From NCBI GenBank assembly GCA_020631735.1, contig CM036209.1, positions 8,965,451 through 9,029,450 on the forward strand: DNA of 64,000 bases. Reading direction: 5' to 3'. Positions 56,601 to 64,000 of the stretch are shown one piece after another (positions within the stretch are counted from its first letter, which is position 1; every line of letters starts with the position of its first letter). Under the pieces are notes generated by a model. That model made no database searches. It was not told the origin of the DNA and saw only the letters and a program-made list of their open reading frames with translations. The DNA is from Saccharum officinarum. Its lineage: Eukaryota; Streptophyta; Magnoliopsida; Poales; Poaceae. Position numbers and translations under genes: made by a program.

Positions 56601-58423
56601 CAACGGACTACCAAGCACAGCATGCCCTCGGCTATAGCGGCGTGGCCGCGAGCGCATTCTCACAGCGGCGGCAAGAGCTCATCGGGGCGGCGGCGTTGCT
56701 TGCTAACCGAGCCAAATTGATCGGTAGCATCTCTCCCACAGGCAGCTCTACTCTTATGCATACCGGAACACCAAGCCAATCAAACAACAAGCAAGTGAGC
56801 AGAGCAAAATCGAGCTTGAGCTCGGTGCGGCCATGGCAGAGCGCTCTCTGCGCATCATCGCGTTCCAGCATAACCGAAGCGGTAGCGCTGAAAAGGTCTA
56901 GGTTTATACCATTCACGGCCTAAGAGGATCCAGGAACGCCTCAAGGAAGAGTGGAAGGAGCTCGGGTCGGAGCCGACCATGGTGAGGCGATGAGCTCAGA
57001 AGAGTGCCAGCGATGGTGGTGACGTAGCGGTGGTCTCTGGGCGCGATTCATAGCACGAGCGAGCCAACCAAGGATGGGGAAGGTAACACGGAGCACGGTG
57101 ACATGATTGGCACGAGAGATTTGGCAAGAGGCGCGGTGGTGCGAGGCAAGGCGCTGTGAAGCGAGCGGCAGTGCTCTGGCAGCATGGTGGAGCGAACCAG
57201 AGCGACAGGGAGCAAGTGCATAGGCATGGGGAGAGGCCGCGGTGGTGCGTGGCGTCTTCATGGGGGTGAGCACGGCGCAGTACCGATGCATGAAGGCCAC
57301 GCGGCGCTGGATTCCTGAGGACGGTCGGCAACGCTTGCGAGTTCAAGATTCTGAACTCTAAACTGAACGGAAGATGGATTCAGTTACGAGCTCGCCTGAC
57401 AGAGCTACTTAGAGGCTCTATAACTCACAAACGGGCAAAAACTTAGAGGATACCGCAAGAAGGGATTAGATAGAGCTAGGGGAGATCTTGTTACAAAACA
57501 ATTGGAGCTTGAGCTAAAACAACGTGGTTTGTGAGATACGATGCCCCAAAGTAGGTCACCAAGAAACTGAAACGGAGTTTTAGTTAAGCCTCGACTGAAA
57601 CCCAATTTTCTATGACTTGTAACACATTAACCAGTGAGAACTAGCTGATGGTGCTATTGACAAAATCATAGAGCTAGGTGAGCACTACAATTATGTCAAT
57701 ATGGGTTCGGGCTGGTTAGGTCTAGTTAGTGAGATATAGGGTTCGAAACAAGGGTACATGGAAATTGAAATGCAGTTCTAGGACTTAGAAAAATTCTAAG
57801 TGTCAACAGCTTTCACTTCCAACCTGTGGGCCATGTTTGGGCATGATCCAAGCTTTTTCATGACTTGGCACAAAACAACTTTTGTTCCTCATGAAATTTG
57901 GCACAAACTTTGTTAAGGTGGCACAGCCATGCAAGCAACCTAAGCCGTACTTTTGGTTAGGTCAAACTAGGAAGGTTCTAGGGTCATCCATGGTCAACAC
58001 ATGAGTCGAGATGGAATTAGGGCAGGACCTAAACATAAACCCTAGCTCATTTTGGATTACTAGCACACTACAACTATTGACAAGGCCCTAAACACAAGGT
58101 AGCATCACGTAAGCATGAAAGTTTCACAAGTAGGCATTGAAACACTATTACTATAACTAATGAAACATTACTAACATAATTATTGAGACCTAATGTTGCA
58201 TATGTTTTAGGAGCATGTTTCACATGTTTTCAAGCATAACAAACCTAGCATGGTCTAGATACTTGATATTATCACTAGCACCCATAACATCCATATGTTG
58301 CAAATGTTGCAAGGTCATGTTTCAAGTAAAGATGCACATGAAATGATGATGCTTATGGTAATGCCATGCCACGACCATGCTCAAATGATGCTAAAATGCA
58401 AGGCAAACACCTGGGGTGTTACA
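53660..58423 (-). mobile_element. Nest level 4: long coding-free LTR (4764 bp), TSD ATGTT
   Basis: Ends TGTAACAGAACC and GGGGTGTTACA; on the minus strand it starts TGTAACACCCCAG. Flanked by ATGTT (53655-53659 and 58424-58428). It shares with level 2 the phrases AACAAGG.TGA.AATAAACCCT.AGTAC and GACTTACCCGTC, so the two are related. No gag or pol motif is visible in any frame; a solo LTR of a large gypsy-type family is most likely. Confidence 0.72.
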
Positions 58424-58807
58424 ATGTTGGTGCATGTGTTGCATCAACATCGAAGGAGATGGAATAGAATACACAAGGCAAAGGTATAACCTAGGGCATT
58501 TCCATTTCACCGATCAAAGGTTGTGTAGAGAAGTTTATGACCAGGTTTAGGATAGATGGCCGTACTATTAAGAGGGGCAAACTTGTTTGCATATCGGTCA
58601 TCTAGTTCCACTCGAGTGATCTAACTTTGCATCGTTGCTAGAATCGAGTGGCGTGACAAGTTGAGTGGCCAACTCCTTTAAAGAAATAATTGTGAAAAAT
58701 GCTAACACACATGCACAAGGTGGTGAACACTTGTTTGTGTTGGCACATTTGCAAAGGAGATGGAGTTTGAGCGGTGATTTCTGGGAAGTGAAATGCATAT
58801 TTTCCAT

Positions 58808-59310
58808 TGACCGGACGCTGTTCTTGGGGTGACCGGACGCACCAGGTGTGTCTGGTCAGTTCACATCGTGTGTAGGGAGCGCATGCACCGACGCGTCCGG
58901 TTGGTCATGGGATCAAAGTGTCTGGTCAGGCACCTAGAGAAGCAGTGCGTTGAGCAGGGTTGATCGAACGCTGTGACGCGTCCAGTCAGTCACGATCAGA
59001 TGCGTTCGATCACGAAAAACACTCTCTAGTAGCTCTCTGTACTCGACTGGACGCTGGCACTATAGTGTCTGGTGCGTGGCATCAGCGCGTCTGGTCGGTG
59101 CTTCGCGGGCGCAGGCGTAGGCGCTATGCGATCTGCACGTCCGGTCTTGGACACTGGCGTGTCCAGTCGTGCTTGACTATTGGTGCATGGCAGGTGACCG
59201 TTGAGATCCTATGCTCATCGTTTGAAGGGGAGGACGTGTGGACGGCCACGGGTGACCGGACTCAGTGCAGCGCATCCGGTCATATCGACCCACGTGTCTG
59301 GTCGACACGA
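58808..59310 (+). repeat. Decayed GACCGGACGC palindromic array in level-3 LTR
   Basis: Repeated GACCGGACGC, GCGTCCGGTTGGTC and GTGTCTGGTCAG forms in both orientations upstream of the TATA box. The word is shared with elements A and C though the rest of the LTR is not. Confidence 0.7.
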
Positions 59311-59356
59311 GTTGTGCCCAGTGAAGGGGTACAATGGCTCTTTTCATGGAGGGGCT

Positions 59357-59364
59357 TATAAATA
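59357..59364 (+). promoter_or_regulatory. TATA box of level-3 LTR
   Basis: TATAAATA in GGGGCTTATAAATAGCTCC, about 50 bp after the palindrome array. Confidence 0.5.
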
Positions 59365-62300
59365 GCTCCTTGGCTGGCCTTGGCTTTAGCTGGGCACCCT
59401 TAGGACTTAGTGTCCATGCTTGGGGGTGCTAGGAGAGCCTCTAACTCACTTGTGCTTGCGAGAGTGCGAATCAATTGCTAGTGAGTGTGATTCTAGTGTG
59501 TTGCATCGTGAGGATTGCATCGAGTGGCACTAGGTGTTCGAGTTGCAGGCCGGTGGTGCTTGTTACTCTTGGAGGTTGCCACCTCCTAGATGGCTTGGTG
59601 GCTTGTGGCTCTGTCGAAGCTTGCAAAGAAGATTGTGCGAGGCTCTGAAGAAGCTTTGTGAGGGGGATTATGCTCACCCCGCGGGGCTCACGAAGAGCAA
59701 CTCTAGTAGAGCGTGTCATTGAGCTACTATACTTGTGGTAGGTTCTTGCGGCGCCTTTAGGAGGCTTGGTTGTGGATACCGATTAGCCACGGAACCACGA
59801 GGTGTTGGTCGACACAACGGGGACTAGCTTGGTGGCAACCAAGTGAATCTCGGTGAAAAATCATCGTGTCAACTATATGTATTTCTTCACGGTGGTTTGC
59901 ATCCTCTCTATGCAAGCATGTATTTATATTATATACTTAAGTGCTTGTGTAGTTGCTCTTGTAACTAGTTTGCTTGTGTAGCTAGCTAGTTACCTTCTTG
60001 CTTGTATAGCTAGAAGTGTCCCCTTTGAGTGACTAATTTGGTTTGTGTAACCTTATTAGTCACATTGCTTAGTTTGTGTAGCTAAATAGTTTGCGCTCTC
60101 TAATTTGGCTTGTGTAGCCTTGTTATTGAGCATTGCTAGTGAGCCTAGGAGCTTTGTGCTTTTGCTTACTAGTTGTGTAGGGTCTCTCTGGTGTGCAAAG
60201 TACTAGTGGCATAGGTTTGTATGACCTTGCTCTTAGAATTGGATAGGTGAGCTCTTGCTAGTCCGACACCTTATTTGCTTGATTAGGATTTTTTGTAAGG
60301 TGCTAAAGTTATAGATAGAGGAGTGTAGTTTTGGCTAGACTGATAGTTTTAATTTTGCACTTATTTTGGTTAGCCGACACGATTAAGTTTTAGAAATGAC
60401 TATTCACCCCCCTAGTCCGCCATCTCGACCCTTCACCCACTCCCATAAGTAAGTATGTGCTCGGTATAATAAGTCTGTGACTTGACTAATGTCCAATGCA
60501 ATGGACGGTCCTCAATCGACACGGACAGGAAAAACAGTGCAACCAAGATAAGCCCCGTGGCCGCGGGACACAACCTGTTACACCCACCAATACCCATACC
60601 ATATCCCTGCCCGGTCACCATTTTCCTTTCCATCATTTTATCATGAGTGTAATAATATCCACCTACTATGAGCAATAGCAGGTCCTCACGCTACCGATAA
60701 ACCTAAGCACATCAACTACTCGATCCTGCTCTAACTATGAGCAATATGCATGTGATTTCCGTACAATTTCCTTCAACGTAGATGCACAACATGTATATAT
60801 ATATACAGTGATTATCAAAATAAAGGTTATGCACTGGGGCTTGCCTTGGACAGGCACAGTGTTAGCGGTGTCAGTCACGGGTGGCTCCGGAAACTCCTCC
60901 TGTACGAGTACCTCCTCCTCGTACTCTTCGATCACCTCGACGTACTCCTGCTCCCCAGCGGTCACGAACTCCACCAACTCGTTCTCTATATGCATGTGAT
61001 GATGATACAACATTTAGTATGTAAGCAACATCAACTCTTAAAATTAGAACACATAAACTACACCAACAAGCTAGCTCTAATGGCTAAGATACTAACTATC
61101 ATCCTCTTCATCAAGCAAGATATCGGACTCATCCTACAAGTGCTTCATTTTACAAACCAATGTTATGCTTTTATTCATATTAGTTTTGGTGGATATTTAG
61201 TTACCCTATTAAACAGCCTAGTTTAGGGCTATAAAAATTATAGCAAGCACATAATAATGCCACGAAGCTACTATAAAAATTTCAAGGGTAAAACTACTAC
61301 AGATTTGCCCCCATAATTCCTACAAGTTTTACCCTAATAATATAAAGCATTTTCAATTGATTTAATGGACCTCAGAATCATCATAGATATGTATAAACCA
61401 ATTACACAAACCGATAGAGCACAAATTTAGGAACCTAACAAAATTGATTTCGCCACTTTTGAACTTCTACAAGATTTTATTTTAATTACCAAAGATCAGC
61501 TCCAAATTGAAAATAAAATGCTATTTCTATTTGCTTACGAAAAAGAAAGGCAAATTAGCCTAGCGCGGCCCACGAGCGATACGGCCCACACGAGGCGAAG
61601 CCCGTAGGCGCGCTGGTGATTACGTAAATAAGCCCCCACACTATCTGCTATTGACACGACTACGGTTTGCACTATTACCATAGACAGTGACTTTGCAACC
61701 AGACCCTCATACTCTCTTGTCTTCGCATTGGGGAGTTCCCCAACGCTCCTACACATGCCGGCGCGGCGTAGGCTGGCACGGGCCGGCCACGCCCACCAAC
61801 TAAGACCTCCCTACAATGCACCTAAGGACCGATGCTCACCTTAGGATTGACGTGTGACGACGGGCAGTGGTTTGGAGACTGGAGACGAGGTAGCGCGGCT
61901 TCCCCACGACGGCGGCCAACCTGCAGAGATGGTGCCGGTGTTCTAGTGAGCCGAGGCTCTAAGGGAGTGGCTGAGGTGGGAGTCGAGCTGCCATGACTCA
62001 CCTCAGACCTGACCGTGGTGACGGTTTGGCCGGAGACAGTCTGAGTGGTGATGGCCACGTGCGACCAAACAACTCAGTGGTGCTTTGGGGTGGACATGAC
62101 TGCTTCAGCGGTGTTGAGAAGGCGGTAAGGAAATGGCTCAGGTGCCCACGGCGAAGAGGGGTTGGAGGCGAGCCTAGAGGTGCACTCGATTCGTCGCACG
62201 GTGGTCAGGTGGAGAGCTGCTCGCGTTAATGGCTGGCCTTGGCCTTATCAGCACGGCGGGGAAGAAAGCTCCAAATTGGGGCTTGTCCAGGCATGGTTCA

Positions 62301-63823
62301 CAATGGGATGGGGTTAGAAGGCTGACTGGCTTAATGACTAAGCTGAGGACGTGACGAGTTGCCAATTAGGACGAGAGGGGTCACCAGGTCAGAATGCAGG
62401 GACAGGGAAGGTAAGTGGGTGTCTGGCCATCCTCATCCAGGCGGGATGCGAATGTAGATACTGAAGTGGTACCCATGCCAGTGTTGCGGACCCAGATGGT
62501 TCGGGGGAACGCGCACACGTGGGTGGCCACAGTGCCATCAATGGCAAGGCGACGGCGGCACGACCGCGTGCGCACTACAGAGACTGGCACCGGCTAGGGC
62601 TGACAACGATGCAGAGACGCAGTGGGGAGGGGGCGATGCTGCGAACACGACAGAGAGGCAGTGGCGTAGCGTAGGCGCGGGTGGCAACATCGCGCGGCAC
62701 GGCAGCAGGCGGTGGGGTAGCGCGACGTGACGAGGCGAGCTGCTACAGCTCCGCGCGAGTATAGCTAGAAGTGGCCAGGCCGAGGACGGCCCTGGCCCTA
62801 GCAAGTGGCCACCCGCACGCGTGGCCCGGCTGGGCTCGAGCGTAGCAAGCACAGGGTCATGGTGACCACGCACACCGATCGAGCAAGTGACTCGCATGAA
62901 TTTTAAAGCATGCATAATAGCTACCCCAACATGCCTTAGGTCGAACCATCTAACTCACGCTCAAGAGGGGTGCATTTGCCTATCCACCGAGACTAAAACA
63001 CGACACCATTTTCTAACTAAGTTTCCCAGAATAAATTTCCAAACATAGCCTTGTCATACAGTTTTTAGACTTGGAAATTGACTTAGTCTTGGCTGATTTT
63101 TTTTGTTTCAAACTCGATTTCCAAGCTATTGGAAGTATTAGCTATCGATATGATTTTGCTAACACAAAATTTGCATCGCCATCTACCAAGTTTGTACTTC
63201 AAACTTTATTAAGGTGACACATATATGTTTTATAGCATTTTTGCTTGATAAAAATTGGTTTTCAACCGTAAGTGATATAACATGAACTATTGAATCCTTT
63301 TTACGTATCATTTGTGTGAGTCATCTTTCACACCGAGAAAATTGTTTTTAAACTTTCTCACATGCATTAACACACAAACATGATGCTCATGGCATCCTTT
63401 AGCGAGTTATTTTACACGGTAACATCGAGGGTGTTACATCACCGAACCACGTAAAAACATCATGTGTCATCCTCTACATTGTGGTTTACTTATCTCAACA
63501 CAAGTTTACTTCATTGCAATATATATTGAGCTTGTGCTTTTTACCATCTTTATCACTAGCATGTGTAGGAGCTTCGGAGCGCTTTCTCTTGTACTAGTTG
63601 CTTTGTTGCCAACTAGAATTGTTTAGGAGAATTCTCACTAGCTTAGTGCCCTAGTTGTTCTCTAGCTCAATCTTTTATAAGGGTGCTAGCAATTCTAGAT
63701 AGAGGGGTGTAGTCGAGGCAAGACCACTTTTTCACTTACGCATCTAAATTGGTTAGCTCTTGTGATTATTTTTTAGAAATGACTATTCACCCCCTCTAGT
63801 TGGCCATCTCGACCCTACAATAG

Positions 63824-64000
63824 TGTTTGGGTTTGGGGCTCTAAGGGGGGGGGGTGTCCTAGTTTCCCACCTCCATTATTCGGTGGTTGGGTAGCCGGCC
63901 CAACAACTGCCTCGATTAATGCTTAACCGAGGCGGGCAACATAAATCGCCCACTTAGGTTAAGTTAGATTAACCGAGGCGATTGCCCTAACGCAAACTTA
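63824..64000. other. Right edge, unassigned
   Basis: Contains a G-run (63845-63854) and the repeated phrase CGATTAATGCTTAACCGAGGCGG/GATTAACCGAGGCGATTG. Possibly the start of another repeat cut by the window edge. Confidence 0.3.

Larger units (their letters stand above)
53224..60435 (+). repeat. Nest level 3: Sirevirus-type solo LTR split by level 4
   Basis: Starts TGAAAGGTCCTTGTTTGG and ends CCATCTCGACCCTTCA. Flanks are CCCGC (53219-53223) and CCCAC (60436-60440), a five-base duplication with one G/A difference. The palindrome array (GACCGGACGC and decayed forms) is at 58808-59310 and the TATA box at 59357-59364. Left (53224-53659) and right (58424-60435) halves join cleanly across level 4, giving an LTR of about 2.4 kb. 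There is no primer site or internal region, so it is a solo LTR. It is related to the minus-strand fragment at 30976-32190. Confidence 0.75.
52294..63438 (-). mobile_element. Nest level 2: long coding-free LTR (about 3.9 kb without its insert), TSD TCACC
   Basis: The left end TGTGGTAGAACCACC and the right end GGGTGTTACA give TG...CA borders; on the minus strand it starts TGTAACACCCTCG. TCACC flanks it (52289-52293 and 63439-63443). Removing level 3 leaves about 3.9 kb without protein motifs. The long LTR, minus orientation and TGTAACACC start suggest a solo LTR of a large gypsy-type element; this class is inference. Confidence 0.7.
50405..63819 (+). repeat. Nest level 1: Sirevirus-type LTR, split by level 2 at 52294-63438
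   Basis: Begins TGAAAGGTCTAGGCCCTTG, and its right part (63439-63819) ends TTCACCCCCTCTAG...CCATCTCGACCCTACA. It carries GGCGGACTGTCCGCC-type palindromes at 51345-51730 and a TATA-like CTATATAG at 51786-51793. No primer site follows the right end and no pol is present, so it is a solo or isolated LTR. I could not find a matching flanking duplication, so the exact ends are less sure. Confidence 0.65.

Noticed and set aside
59471..59719. 82-aa frame conserved with the frame at 31634-31876 (shared 'PSRRWQPPRVTSTTGL')
   Set aside because: Both lie antisense inside copies of one LTR family. LTR homology explains the similarity; there is no start-site or codon evidence for a gene.
63845..63854. 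G-run as a polypurine tract of a further element
   Set aside because: No LTR start follows within the window and there is no other supporting signal.

Overview
This is nuclear DNA from a grass, most likely a panicoid/andropogonoid species (sorghum, sugarcane, Miscanthus or maize type). The evidence is the grass-type Ty1/copia elements (Sirevirus-like), many Tourist- and Stowaway-like MITEs, and GC-rich intronless grass genes set in AT-rich intergenic DNA. There is nothing bacterial or organellar. I made all assignments from translated motifs and from matching repeat ends by eye; no database search was possible.

Layout. Positions 1-18987 are a minus-strand Sirevirus-like copia element (element A; its 3' end lies off the left edge). 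A complete plus-strand Sirevirus-like element (element B, 5169-16667) is inserted in its gag gene, flanked by the target duplication GCTTT. B has 1.6-kb LTRs, a Met-tRNA primer site, decayed gag and pol, an extra intact 570-codon ORF after pol, and four purine tracts before the 3' LTR. Positions 18988-22250 hold intergenic DNA with two tandem Tourist-like MITEs. Positions 22251-28679 hold a minus-strand UDP-glycosyltransferase gene split into three pieces by a young 4.76-kb Hopscotch/Retrofit-like copia element (TSD CGGGC) and by a 233-bp MITE. Positions 28680-32190 hold MITEs, a small Helitron-like element and a partial LTR. Positions 32196-39350 are a decayed, 3'-truncated relative of element A. 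Positions 39351-44227 hold MITEs and a candidate Helitron.

The only well-preserved host genes are two convergent GT34 glycosyltransferases. The plus-strand copy (44738-46303) is an intact ORF, but the DxD metal-binding motif reads DAG. The minus-strand copy (46981-48365) keeps DSD but has a one-base frameshift.

From 50405 to the right end the DNA is a four-level nest of LTRs. A Sirevirus-type LTR contains a long coding-free LTR (52294-63438). That contains another Sirevirus-type LTR (53224-60435), which contains another long coding-free LTR (53660-58423). Target duplications support the three inner insertions.

A theme across the window is that each Sirevirus-type LTR family carries its own CpG-rich palindromic word in an array near the TATA box. 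In element B the same word and a TATA box recur inside the element, just upstream of the extra ORF, which suggests a private promoter.
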